Origin: Streblospio benedicti
Lineage: Eukaryota; Annelida; Polychaeta; Spionida; Spionidae
Direction of reading: 5' to 3'
Length of the DNA stretch: 64,000 nucleotides
Assembly (NCBI GenBank): GCA_019095985.1
Contig: CM032659.1
Span: forward strand, 28,076,644 to 28,140,643
Part shown: piece by piece, positions 1 through 11,239 of the stretch
How positions within the stretch are numbered: the stretch's first letter is position 1
Layout of the letters: each line of letters starts with the position of its first letter
Made by a program: the position numbers and the translations under genes
Notes under the pieces: model-generated
Seen by the model: only the letters and a program-made list of their open reading frames with translations
Told to the model about the DNA's origin: nothing
The model's database searches: none

Positions 1-75
1 CTCACACAGATGGCTTTCCCTTTTAGCTGAGGATACTCACCAGCAAGTTGTGACAGAAATCTTACTTTATTTCAG

Positions 76-3000
76 CTGCAACCTGCAATGAACCTCCTGA
101 GATTGCTAATGGGGCGGTCAGTGTAGAAGCCTACACAGTAGGGGGAAATGCTAACTACACTTGCAAAGCTGGCTTTGAGGCTGGTGATGATGTTGGAAGT
201 GTCATTGCGTGTTTGACAAATGGGCAGTGGTCAAATACCACATTCTTTTGTAAAAGTAGGCTCTTTGAATATACAAACTTGCCCAACATATATTGATAAT
301 CATAGACTGTGGCTGTATTATTTCCAGTTATTATGTGGGTCCTATTTGAGTTTGGTTTCCAACTCTTCATCAACATGAAAACATTTTGCAGGTATTCCGG
401 TAAAAGTGGATATGGACACTGTTGTGTCAGAAGAGCCAGGCCTCAACGCTCACTGGGATGGTAACCTTACGCTGGGATCCGTTGTACGGTTTTCTTGTCA
501 GCAACAATATAATCTCCTTGGTAACAGAAGCCTCTTGATCAACAACGTTGGGCAACTTCAAGGAACTGTGCCTTCGTGTGAAGGTAAGTAGTTTGCATGT
601 GCGCAGTGAATGGTTGAAGGTAGAGCTGGAAACCATTTATTATGAATGATGAGTGGTAGAATATATAAATAGATAGAGGAAATAACCTGTTCTTATGATG
701 ATGCATTATAATTCCCACGGTAACCTTTGGACGACTTTACTTTTCAAATGTACTTTCTTTAAGTGTGCATTGTGGGAGACTAATTATCATTATTGACTAG
801 TAATATGTCATGTTTATACGAGTGATTTATATGCCAATCAATCGTTTTGTGAATCTTCGTATACATTGTACATGTATAAATTTGAAGATAACAATAATAA
901 ATGTTGTCAATGTGTGACTACATATATATACAAAAAATCAATAAGTTGAAACGTTCAATCTTTTTCACAAAAAGCTATTGATATAATCCTTATTATGAAT
1001 TGATTATAGTTTAGTTTCAAGGTGTAGCAAAACCCTCATCAAATAAAAAAAGACACATTATGTCACACATATATATCTTTTATATCTCCAGAGATAATGT
1101 GTCCATTCCTCAATATCTCTGGTGTGGAGGGTCTCCAAGTGAGCCAGGATGCCTGGACGGTAAACAGTACTATTCGTTTTGCCTGTGCTTCCAAGTACAG
1201 ACTGGTGGGAGGTGACCAATTGGTTTGTGATTTAAATGGCACATGGATTGGCATGATACCTCACTGCAAAGGTGGGTTAAAATTGCTGGTGCATCTGGTA
1301 TTGTTTGGTCGTAATCTTTTTATTTATTTGTTTAATCTGTTATGGATATTGTTTTGAATATTGTATGACACATTATATATGTATATGCATGGGTATTGCT
1401 GCCTACTAGGAAAGCGAGCTGATATTCACATTTATCTATGTATGAGTGTGTACATTTAATATCCTAAAGTGTATGCAGAGTGACCTAAACATATTTTTTC
1501 ATCTAAAGGTTCAGCTGGGCAATACATGATTTGCACCAAAAGTTGGTTTGATCACTTTCATTCAGGAAAATACTTCAGAACATACATTCTATGATTCTAT
1601 TAATTTGTAGAACTCATGTGCAGGATTCCACCAAACGTTTCAAATGCTAACACTTTGGAAATTGATAACAAGACAAGATTTTCCATTGGTACCAAAGTCA
1701 CCTACTCTTGCAAAACTGGATACAGATTCGCTGATGTTATTGCCAACCATGTCACATGTACAGAGTTAGGAACATGGTCGCCGCAACCAGCTTGTGACCG
1801 TAAGAACTGTCTAGTTGGGCTTCATTGCTAAATGAAGCATGCTCTATTCTGATGTGTTGCACATCCTTTATTCATTGGGTGATATCGTTATCCTCAAAAT
1901 ACTTGTGTATGTCAAACTCCAATATATTCAGCTGATTTTATCTGCATTGTAGGCGTATTTTGCCACAGCCTACCAGTTGTGCCTCCTTACATGAATATGT
2001 CTGGTGATGGTAATGACTATGGCATTGTGGCCACGTTTTACTGTTTTGATGGATCAACAATGTGTTAAACAGCAGTAATGGTAGCAACAGCAGTAACAGT
2101 AGCAACTAGTACCTTTCAAACAACAGTTACAGACACAATAGATGTCAGCAGGATGGTAGATGGAAACCCCGGGCCTGCAGTGCTTCAACAACAGTTACAG
2201 AGCCATTGCATGCTATTGACAGCAAAGAGAAAAGGGTGAGAGAGAGAAACTCCAAAATGAGAGATGTCATAGGGATAAGGAGAAGTTATTTCAATATACA
2301 TGTTGAGAAAGTTTGTGTGATGAACTCAATGTCAGAATAAGTTATTTGAATATTGTTGGAAAGTGTGTGTGATGATCACTGCTGTACATGTATTTGATCT
2401 CTTTTGATGATTTTCAGCATTTGTCTTGTACTTTTCCCCTCCAGCTGTTGCCAATGCTAGTGGCTTTGCCGAGAAGCAGGATCTGGACAGCAAGGCTACA
2501 TACAGGTCAAGGACTTGCCAATGCTAATTGTTTTTTGCAAAAATTACTGTTACAGACCAGAATTTGTGATGATGAAATAGCTAGTCATCATAGCTTAGCC
2601 ACCTCCCTATTTAGCAACCTTCAAAGACCATGTACATGGTATAAGTACCAAGCCTGATTAAAAAAAGAATGTAGCCGGGTGTACTATTTTATAATTTGTG
2701 GACTTAAGAATAGTGACTGTTTTTTCATATATTTCTAAATCTGTATCATCATAAAAGTTTATTGTATTATCTATGAAAATTATTGATTTAGAAATGACAC
2801 CTACACACAGCACTGTTGATTGCAAAAATGTTCAAATTACAATTGTTAACTTGATATGTTCTTTATTTGGTGCTTTGATGGTGTCATAATGCCTTATTGT
2901 CTGCAATTTTGATTTAAATTCACTCAATTTAGGTGCTTGACAAACAACGTTTATGTTGGGGGAGAGAAAGAAAAACTTGCAGCATCAAATGGCACGTGGG

Positions 3001-3850
3001 AAGGACTAGACAGTGTGAATGTGAGAATGTAAACTGCATTAAAAGCTGAATTTTAATTCATACTAGATAATGTGATTTTCAACATGGGCAAGATAACAGG
3101 GAATTAAAATTAAATACGCAGGTCATTGTTTATATTTCCAGACTTAGAAGGCGGTGAGGTCATTACCATACATGTCCCACCAGATAACTTAACTGAAGAG
3201 AAATTTACTACAAGGAGATGGGTGTTAACTCCTATCATTCTACATACAATAGCATATTCCCTTCATAAAAATACTAACTGCTGCAATTTCGATAATTCAA
3301 AATTGATTCTAATAAATTATGATTTGAGTTATGATTAAATTAATTATATTTTAATCTGAGTTCCCTTACCCGATAAATTGCAAAACAAAGAAATACTTAC
3401 TCAGCAAATGGTTTCATTATGATCAATCTTTAATGATGTAATTTAGTTGATTTGAAATTAATTTTGATGTTAAATTTCAATTCAAATTGATTATAATCCA
3501 ATTCAAGCACTCTTACCTGAAATATTTTGTAACACAATGTCATATCAACAAAGTGATATCGACACCCTCCATTTTTGTGATTCTCCTGCAGGTTTCCCGG
3601 TGGTGACAACTGAATGAGCCACATCACGGTGGGCGCCGGCGCCGGGCATCGGCTTCATCATTGTAATGTATTGGTTGTCGCCATTGATATGGCCTCCATT
3701 CAGCACCCTCGTGCCAGGAAGAAGAAATCCAAGAAGAGTCTACCCTCTAAAAGACAAAAACATAAAAAACAGTTCATCTTCTTGTAGTATTGAGGCTCCT
3801 GCTGAAGAGGAAAAGGATCGCCATTCAATAATATGTGAATATTAGTGGAC
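76..3850 (+). pseudogene. Sushi (CCP) receptor gene, copy A, 3' part, decayed
   Basis: Plus-strand copy of the minus-strand receptor gene at 11,009-22,581; it probably continues past the left edge. Exons: 76-255, 392-583, 1,092-1,271 and 1,611-1,799 are open CCP modules with Cys, Trp and Gly in the usual places, AG/GT borders and phase-1 starts. The Ser/Asn-rich CCP exon from 1,953 has an early stop and an eroded 3' half. Exons 2,418-2,505 and 2,933-3,020 are the two halves of the last CCP and differ in length from intact copies. Exon 3,142-3,221 (acidic linker) has lost its GTAAG donor. The membrane exon from 3,592 is out of frame, with the hydrophobic segment broken up. The first four exons are well kept while the 3' end is ruined, so a functional product is unlikely. 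The mix of good and bad exons suggests recent loss or a local recombinant. Confidence 0.8.
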
Positions 3851-5050
3851 GTGAAGGCGTAAAGATTATAACACTGATGCAATTTTGGGATATCAGTCAA
3901 TACGCCAATGTACTTTGTCAACTGATGTTTTCATAATAGAATGTTTGAATCAAACTACATCAGTCTGTATTTTTTGGTGGCTGTAAGTTTCTCCTACGTT
4001 GCTTCATCATTTTTACAGATGAACCTTCAACTATGTATTACTTCATCATACGTGATCCAGCTTTGGTATTTGTAAAGGAATACGCATTAAACATGCTCCT
4101 TATGAAATTGTATAACTTACATATCTCTGAACAAATCATAGAATTATAAACAATAAGTACTATCCCCTCTGTTCGACCACAACATTCTAATGATGCCTGT
4201 TTTGTAACATAAAGTTTGTATGGTATTGTAGTATCACAATCTGTTCTTAATGTTTGAAGCCACCTTATTGTTTCTTACCTGATTTCTTGCGCTTATTCAA
4301 AATCTCATTTGAAAAAAATATTCTAGCACTACGAAAAAATATAGCTGCAAAACTTTATGAATGCGTATAATGTTTTGTTTCTGTTTGATCGTTAGACTGT
4401 GTTTTCTTGCTTTGTGTTGGGTGAAGTTGTTTGGTCAATATATATGGGGGTGCAGTGTATGAATCTCATCACTCTAATATAATGCTATAATACTACCAGC
4501 CAAGGAAACACATGCTTTGTATAAAAATTAATCCATGTATTAGTGTATTGCTGTCAATAATTCACTAACAACACTATGTAACGTACAATTACAAATTAGA
4601 ATTGTCTAGAAGTGTTCATTATAAAATGCTTGACAACAACTCGTTTGTCCTTTTTACTGAGCCTATGAACTGTTAAAATGACAAGTAATTTATACCAAAT
4701 TACTATGTACAATTGCTACGACACACCTGTGATGATTCTGTTGATGTTTTGTGTAAAAATATATGTTTTTATATGAAAGGTATTTTTATAAAAATAAATA
4801 AACAAACACATGGACAAACAACAAATAAATGAATGGCAATCTGTTTGTGTTTCATGACCAGCTTGTGTGATATCAATAAAAAGTACAGTTATATTTTTCT
4901 AAATAATTTTTAATTTGTAACATTTTGACAATGCAATGTAACAAGTTGTTATTTTTGAATAGAAAATAAATAGATTTGTGTGTGGCTTGGAAATTCTTTT
5001 ATGGAGGCTTTCCTAATCTTGACATATCATGATCTTTATGCGTGATGCTA
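3851..5050 (+). other. Former 3' UTR and downstream flank of copy A
   Basis: AT-rich sequence matching, in inverted form, 9,640-10,980 and 25,260-26,580, where it follows the stop codon of intact receptor tails. An AATAAA polyadenylation signal lies at about 4,793. No open frame of interest. The conservation of this untranslated stretch among copies A, B, C and D shows that the duplications copied genomic DNA, not mRNA. Confidence 0.6.
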
Positions 5051-5067
5051 TGTTTCAAAAAATGTAT

Positions 5068-5421
5068 TTATACTTTTTTTACGTTTTTAATGACACAAAA
5101 TACACAGATACATGTAAATAATACAAAGCAAAATCCCACCAACACAATGCTGACAATTTCAAAACAGAAAAAAGAGAGGGCTGGGGTGGTTTCCCTGTTA
5201 TCCATGACTTCCCAGCATATTTTGCCGTTCTCGCTTGTCTGGAGGTTTCTTCGGTGTGTCGTGGTCACTCTTCTTATGGAAGCGGCAAACTCTCTGTGAT
5301 GGAGCCTTTTATACTGGTGAAGGAATCCGCCACACCAACTTAGATTGGGCGGGGTCTTTGGGGCCTGTACCACTTCACTCTGCACTTGATGGAGGCTGTG
5401 GGGAGCCCAGGAGCGTGTCAC
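5068..5421 (-). pseudogene. Conserved frame with C-terminal membrane segment downstream of gene 2, copy A
   Basis: An open frame of 117 codons that also occurs in copy C (24,867-25,232), nearly identical in protein terms and ending at the same stop. It has a basic, His/Arg-rich N-terminal half and a strongly hydrophobic stretch near the end (FEIVSIVLVGFCFVLFTCIC), followed by a short Lys-rich tail, as expected for a membrane anchor. In copies B and D the frame is broken. Its link to the upstream vWA exon is not proven: stops separate the two in every copy, so an intron or a separate reading is needed. It could also be 3' untranslated sequence that happens to stay open. I do not recognise the family. 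Confidence 0.35.
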
Positions 5422-5493
5422 CAGCCTTCTCAGTCAGAGATGCCATTGATGCACGTCCCGTCAAAACAACTTTGTCACTGACCAGTGAACTGG

Positions 5494-6708
5494 TCAACAG
5501 TCTTGCGCTTGTGTGTTGGACTGAGGAGGACTGCCTGTTAAGCTCTTCTCGGCAATGTTCGCTCCCACAGTGGTGGTCGGCTGCTTCTTATATTCAATCC
5601 GGGTGGCATGGGAAGCAGTGTCATGCATGTTATGGAGCGTGTCTAGTGGTGTATCAGTTTGTCCCTCCAACTCTCTGGCTTCACGAACCGCCTGAATGGT
5701 GGGGGTGGATTCATCCTGAAACAAATCTGTTTCCTTCATGCAGTTGACGCAATATGTCAGGCCCGCGGCCATGTCATCTCTCTATGGTGCGGGAGCCCAA
5801 ACTCGGGCCTCCATGATAGATTCACTGGATTGGCGCTGTGACGAACGCCCGGATCCTGTGATCAACTTTGTCTCGGTTGATGACGAGCTGCCGCCCTTCC
5901 CGTCAACTGAACCAATGGCCGCTATAATTTTGTCAATTTCTTCTTGGGTGGTTAGACCACTATTCGCCTTTTCTTCTTCCTGGATCTTCATATCTGTGAG
6001 TCCGACATCACCGGTGCTGAGGGGAAGATCCTCTACTTGCTCCTCAAAGGCTTGCATGGTTACTTCATGAGTCTCTTGCTCTTGGTGTGCTATGTAGGTG
6101 GTGCCCCGCGACTGGGAGGGAGACCCTAACTACGTCATCCTGCTTATGGACGGCAACTATAACTTAGAGGAGTAAGTTCTCAGGACATGTCAGCTGTGGA
6201 ACATGAGGCCCTATTCCAATCAGGTGGAGTACAGGGGACAGCTGTTAGTGGGGCATAGGAAAGAGCTACACTCATTGTCTCTTTGTAAAATACCCAGCTG
6301 CATATATTACTACTCCTTGGATCAATGCATTTATTGACATAATGCAAGGTGAAGGTGAAACTTTTGTTCAGCATCGTTAAGCACCTGTGGGTTATTGCCA
6401 TTTTTGAACATGTATTAAAATAAACACAGATTTTTACATCAGTAAATTATTACGTGTGTATCTATTTTGAATTAATTTCGCCAATAGAGTAGTTAACTCC
6501 ATAAATGTACGTCATCCACGTATATTATAATGTCTAGAATACTGTTAGCAGTGGCAGTGAACAAAAGCCCTCACTTTCCAGTGAAGTTCGCAAAATCTGC
6601 TGTCTGGGTTGTTGTCATTCCATTGATTACACCTTGCCTGCCCGAACATCTTTAAGCGGCTGCCCACGGAGAGGACTGTCAGCGCCCATGGCTTGAAGAG
6701 GGTTCCGC
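5494..6708 (-). pseudogene. vWA-domain gene (gene 2), copy A
   Basis: The decayed vWA exon lies at about 6,708-6,511; its acceptor AG is lost and small indels break the frame relative to 24,070-24,257. The next exon starts after the pyrimidine-rich acceptor TCTCCCTCCCAG at about 6,111 in the phase left by the vWA exon (phase 0). It runs open through a Gln/Glu-rich, then acidic and Ser/Thr-rich region (TTQEEIDKIIAAIG, then GGSSSSTETK). One TAG near 5,780 interrupts the frame, which then continues in the same phase with a CVNC motif and a charged tail to 5,494. Copies B, C and D keep parts of this region. Role unknown beyond the vWA fold, which usually mediates extracellular binding. It converges on gene 1. 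Confidence 0.5.
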
Positions 6709-6810
6709 TAACAAATGTTACGGGTTATGTACAAAACATATATATATTATTTGTCGCTTCAGCAGCTGAAGCGAAAACCTTGTGTTTCGTTCGTTTGCTT
6801 GTAATATATT

Positions 6811-7030
6811 ATGTATGTATGTATGTATGCTATGTAATGTATGTATGTATGTATGTAGCCGTATGAATAACTTATGTATGTATGTATGTATGTATGTATG
6901 TATGTATGTATGTATGTATGTATGTATGTATGTATGTATGTATGTATGTATGTATGTTAGCTTAAAACATCTATGTATCTATGTATCTATGTATTTAAAA
7001 CTTATGTAATTATGTATGTATGTTGTCTCC
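6811..7030. repeat. (TATG)n microsatellite
   Basis: About 220 bp of ATGT/TATG tetranucleotides with a few interruptions. The same array, in the opposite orientation and longer, lies at 23,577-24,010 and 40,310-40,640, each time between gene 2 and the upstream flank of gene 1. The flanks are also shared (the outer flank reads TGTCTCCGG here and CCGGAGACA there), so the array is part of the duplicated unit. Long Met-Tyr-Val-Cys and Tyr-Ile-His-Thr frames over these arrays are artefacts of the repeat. Confidence 0.95.
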
Positions 7031-7530
7031 GGAAAGTAGTTTTTATGTTTATTTTGTTGTTAATTTTATAATTTTTTGTTTATGATGGAATTTTATGTAT
7101 TATTGATCTCAATTAAAGTATGTTTCTAGTGTTTTGGGTTTCCATTTTCAACATTTCTGCAATGTTTTGTTGATGTTTTGGAAAGCTTTAAAACTTTTAG
7201 CCAATAAACTTACACCTATTTTTTAAATTACACGAATATTCAAATTTTGGGGACTTTGCCAATTAAGTTTCCCTTTCCAAGGGCCATTTTAATTTTCTTT
7301 CTTTTTCCCCTAGTTTATCATGTTTTTTAAAAACATTAAAATTGGCAATGGTTAATGGAATAAAAATGTTTTTAAGCACTTCCAATTAAGTTACTTTTAA
7401 AAGGGGATTTAATTATTTTTCCATTTTCCCTTCAGTTTTAAACCCAAACATGATGAGGATGGGTTAAGATAAAAGTGCTGAGGCAAACATTACATTTTAT
7501 GTCGCTCATGGGCAATGTTCTTAGCAGCTG
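7031..7530 (-). other. Degraded copy of the gene 1 upstream flank
   Basis: AT-rich DNA without genes. On the minus strand it resembles 23,240-23,560 and 39,990-40,290 (shared words include AACATTTTCTGCAATAG-like and CTAATTGGCAAAG-like stretches). It is more diverged than the rest of copy A. It runs into an assembly gap. Confidence 0.5.
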
Positions 7531-7630
7531 NNNNNNNNNNNNNNNNNNNNNNNNNNNNNNNNNNNNNNNNNNNNNNNNNNNNNNNNNNNNNNNNNNNNNN
7601 NNNNNNNNNNNNNNNNNNNNNNNNNNNNNN
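7531..7630. other. Assembly gap (100 N)
   Basis: Exactly 100 N, the usual placeholder for a gap of unknown size. It lies between the inverted copies A and B, so their order, distance and relative orientation depend on scaffolding. Confidence 0.99.
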
Positions 7631-7830
7631 ATCGGGGGTTTATTTCTCCGGGGAGGGGGTTTTTTTTACAGGTTTTTTCCTTGTTTTTTTCCCTTTCGTT
7701 GGTTGGGGAAGGGGGGGGTGCTGTTTTGGGGTCCACCCCATGATGGGCCTTTTTCTTTAGAATTGTTTTCCCCGTGGGAACCATGGAAAGGCACCCATGA
7801 AGGCGGGGGTTTTTTCTCAGCATGATGTCC
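7631..7830. other. Low-quality contig edge
   Basis: Runs of G and T (TTTTTTT, GGGGGGGG) next to the gap, unlike the rest of the window. It looks like poorly corrected sequence at a contig end. I would not annotate anything in it. Confidence 0.6.
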
Positions 7831-7849
7831 ATAGAACACCACACAAAGG

Positions 7850-8700
7850 TGCATTTGATGAGGTCTAGGCATTTGGCTGAGCCGACGTGGGTACCTACGT
7901 GTGAATGAATGTACTGCTTTTGATGACTGCCTGTTGTGTTGAGGGGGCACTGCTAGGCTAAGGTGAGGCGGTGATTTTGGGTTTCTCTTATCTGGTGAGA
8001 TGTTGTATAGTAGGGGTGGAGAGCCTAGTAGATAGTGTGAATTCGATTTGACATGTACGCATTGACGGTATTTTGAAGTAGGAGGTAATTGTCAGTGTCG
8101 CAGTTGAGGAAGGTGCACTCTGCCTGAGCAGAGGGACCGCGCGTGAATGTGTATAATGTTTGTTTGGTTGACAAAAATACCAACTCTTTGCAGATTTTAA
8201 TGATCCCGGAAGTTTGTAGAATGGGTGGAGTCGCATTGGTAGATATTCCCAATCGCGAAGACACACTTGTCAGAACAGAGAGGTTCTAGTTGGAAGGCAT
8301 TTAATGCTTGTCTAGTTTCGAAAACCACTAGTTCTGTGCAGACTTTGCACGAACCTGTGAAATATTCGGTAAGTGAAGTTGCCTTTACCTTTAGCGTCCA
8401 TATGTACCCAGATGTTTGCCTAGTGCTGGAAGTAATTAACTGGCCGAGATGCTTAATTGTTGACATCTGCTGCAATGTCCCTTGGGAATACGTGGACTGC
8501 ACTGTGGTGGCGATGATTTTGGTATCGCACGTTAGCGGGAGTCGCGATGCAGGTGATGATGTGATTGACGGCGGCAATCACTTTGGTTGGCAGGTGTTGA
8601 TTTCGGATGGCTATTTGGTGAGTGCTGCTCTCGTAGCTGCGATGAAGTCTCAGTTGGATGACGCCCTGGTCTGCAAAATAGGGAGAAATCGTTATTGAAA
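7850..8700. repeat. Diverged tandem repeats, unidentified
   Basis: At least two, perhaps four, diverged units of roughly 180-200 bp. On the minus strand the segments around 8,330-8,240 and 8,190-8,060 share a pattern (K[VI]C[TK]ELV, then a Lys/Arg-rich stretch, then a cysteine). Frames stay open for 80-143 codons on both strands, with no start or splice context that decides between them. No known family recognised. It lies between the assembly gap and the partial gene 2 copy B. Confidence 0.35.
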
Positions 8701-8919
8701 GGTTGTTCCAATCGTTGACATTTCCTACATTGAAGTATCGAGAAAAATGCCTGTATGCTCTTTAGCCTTTATTCCGCAAATGACTTATCTTAGCATCCTC
8801 TCCCCAGAGGGCCGACTCTGTCTAGACTTTGTCCTCGTGTGCTCATTTAGCTGTAGGTGCCTTATGGTTCATTAACTGACACCATATTGCACCATGGCAG
8901 TAGACAGTTCTGTACGACA

Positions 8920-9610
8920 CGGCCGCCAGGCCCGACATATTGTGTCAACTGTATGAAGGAGACGGATTTGTTTCAGGATGAATGCACCCCCCACCACCCA
9001 GGCGGTTCGCGAAGCCAAAGAGTTGGAGGGACAAACTGATACACCACTACCACTAGACACCTCCATTAACGCATGACGCTGCTTCCCATGCCATCCGATG
9101 GAATATAAGAAGCAGCATGACCAGCAAAGACGAACATTACCGAGAAGAAGAGCTCAACAGACAGTCCTCCTCAGTCCAACACAGAAGCGCAAGACTGTTG
9201 ACCAGTTCACTGGTCAGTGACGAAGTTGTTTTGACGGGACATGGATCAATGGCATCTCTAAATGAAAAAGGCTGGTGACACGCTCCTGGCTCCCCACACC
9301 CTGCATCAAGTGCAGAGTGAAGTGGTACAGGCCCCAAAGACCCCGCCCAATCTAAGTTGGTGTGGCGGAATTCCCTCACCAGTATAAAAAGGCTCCATCA
9401 CAGAGAGTTTGCCGCTTCCATAAGAAGAGTGACCACGACACCGAAGAAACTTCCAGACAAGCGAGAACGGCAAAATATGCTGGGAAGTCATGGATAATAG
9501 AAACCACCCCAGCCCTCTCTTTTTTTCTGTTTTGAAATTATCCAGCATTGTGTTGGTGGGATTTTGCTTTGTATTATTTATTATGTATCTGTGTATTTTG
9601 TGTCATTAAA
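8920..9610 (+). pseudogene. vWA-domain gene (gene 2), copy B, C-terminal part only
   Basis: Plus-strand sequence matching 5,772-5,068 (inverted) and 24,600-25,240. It begins in the segment encoding the CVNCMKETDLFQDE motif; the vWA exon and the acidic region are absent, either lost or beyond the gap. The frame is broken several times. The 3' end runs towards the 3' UTR of gene 1 copy B, keeping the convergent layout of the other copies. Confidence 0.55.
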
Positions 9611-9619
9611 AACGTAAAA

Positions 9620-11008
9620 ATGTATAAATACAATTTTGAAACATAGCATCGCATAAAGATCATGATATGTCAAGAGTAGTAGGAAAAGCCTCAAAAATAC
9701 AATACCAGTATTATGACAATTATAAAAAGCTTTTTTTTTTTCCAAGTTGCTTTGCTAGTGCATGAGATGGCTCAAGTCACATTTTGATCCGAATACTTGT
9801 TCGTTGTTTACATAAAGAATTTCAAGCCACACAAATCTATTTGTTACATCTATTCAAAAATAACTTGTTACTTTGCATTGTCAAAATGTTACAATTGGAT
9901 TAAAATTATTTGAAAAATAACCTAATGCTTATTGATATCACACAAGCTGGTCATGAAACACAAACATAAATTTACTTATTCATTTATTTATTTGTTGTTT
10001 GTCCATGTGTTTGTTTATTTATTTTATAAAATACCTTTCATATAAAAAACATATAATTATATTTACACAAAACATCAGCAGAATCATCACAGGTGTATCG
10101 TAGCAATTGTACATAGTGATTTGGTATAAATTACTTGTCATTTTAACATTCATAGGATCAGTAAAAAGGACAAACGAGTTGTTGTCAAGCATTTTATAAT
10201 GAACACTTCTAGACAATTCTAATATGTAATTGTACGTTACATAGTGTTGGTAGTGAATTATTGACAAAGCAATACACTAATATGCCGGATTAATTTTGTA
10301 CAAAGCATGTGTTTCCTTGGCTGGTAGTATTATAGCATTATATTAGGATGATGAGGTCATACATACTGCACCCCCACATCTTTTTATATATTGACCAAAC
10401 AACTTCGCAACACAAGCAAGAAAAACACAGTCTAATGAGCAAACAGAAAAAAACGCTTTATGCATTCACATAAAAAAGTTTTGCAGCTGTAAATTATTTT
10501 TTATTAGTGCTAGAATGTTTTTTCAAATGAGATTTTGAATAAGCAGAAAAAATCGAGTAAGAAACAATAAAATTGGCTTCAAACATTAAAGTGAATTGTG
10601 ATACTACAATATACAAACTTTGTATATTTTTTAAAACGAGAACATCATTAATAATGTTGTGGTTGAACAGATGGATTAATTTTGTTTATAATTTTATAGT
10701 TGTTCAAGGTATATCTAAAGTATTTAATTTTATAAGAATATGTTTAATGTGTATTCTTTTTCCAAAAACCAACTGGATGATTTCCTGTGATAAATACATA
10801 GCCAAAGGTTCATCCGTTGAAATGATGAAGCAGCAATGTGGGCCTGGCTCTTTAAAATACAAACTGATGTGGTTTGATGAAAACATCTGCATTATGCTGG
10901 CTCTCTATCAGTTGACCAAATACACTGCCATGATGTTCCGATATCGAAGTCATCAGTGCAATAATCTTTACATACACGTCCCTCTAACGTTCACATAGTA
11001 TTACATAC
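9620..11008 (-). other. 3' UTR and downstream flank of gene 1, copy B
   Basis: AT-rich sequence after the stop codon at 11,011-11,009, with tandem AATAAA signals on the minus strand at about 10,014-10,025. Nearly identical to 25,260-26,600. The longest frames here are short and not conserved. The end of gene 2 comes within about 400 bp of the inferred polyadenylation site. Confidence 0.6.
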
Positions 11009-11239
11009 TTAAACAGTCCTTTCCTCTTCAGCAGAAGCCTCAATGCTACAAGAAGATGAACTGTTTTTAGGTTTTGTCTTTTTGGAGGGTAGACTCTTCT
11101 TGCGTTTCTTCTTCCTGCCACGAGGGTGCTGAATGGAGGCCATATCCATGGCGACAACTAGTACAACGACAAAAGCGATGAAGCCGATGCCGACGCCGGC
11201 GCCCACCGTGATGTGGCTCACCTCAGTCACCGCGGAAAC
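11009..11239 (-). CDS. Gene 1 copy B: membrane and cytoplasmic exon
   Basis: Last coding exon. A Gly/Ala/Val-rich hydrophobic stretch of about 23 residues (HITVGAGVGIGFIAFVVVLV) is followed by a tail with Arg/Lys clusters (RGRKKKRKKS), a Ser run and a C-terminal EEERTV. This is a type I anchor with a positively charged stop-transfer side. The exon is 231 nt against 236 nt in copies C and D. The missing five bases lie just after the acceptor and put the segment out of phase with the previous exon here. Confidence 0.75.
   Translation of the reverse strand, partial: VSAVTEVSHITVGAGVGIGFIAFVVVLVVAMDMASIQHPRGRKKKRKKSLPSKKTKPKNSSSSCSIEASAEEERTV

Noticed and set aside
6100-6172. Plus-strand reading like a vWA start (DPNYVILLMDGNYNLEE) between an AG acceptor and a GTAAGT donor, also present in copy D
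   Set aside because: It lies opposite to the gene 2 reading, which enters here in the right phase after TCTCCCTCCCAG. The metal-site pattern is incomplete and no partner exon exists on that strand.
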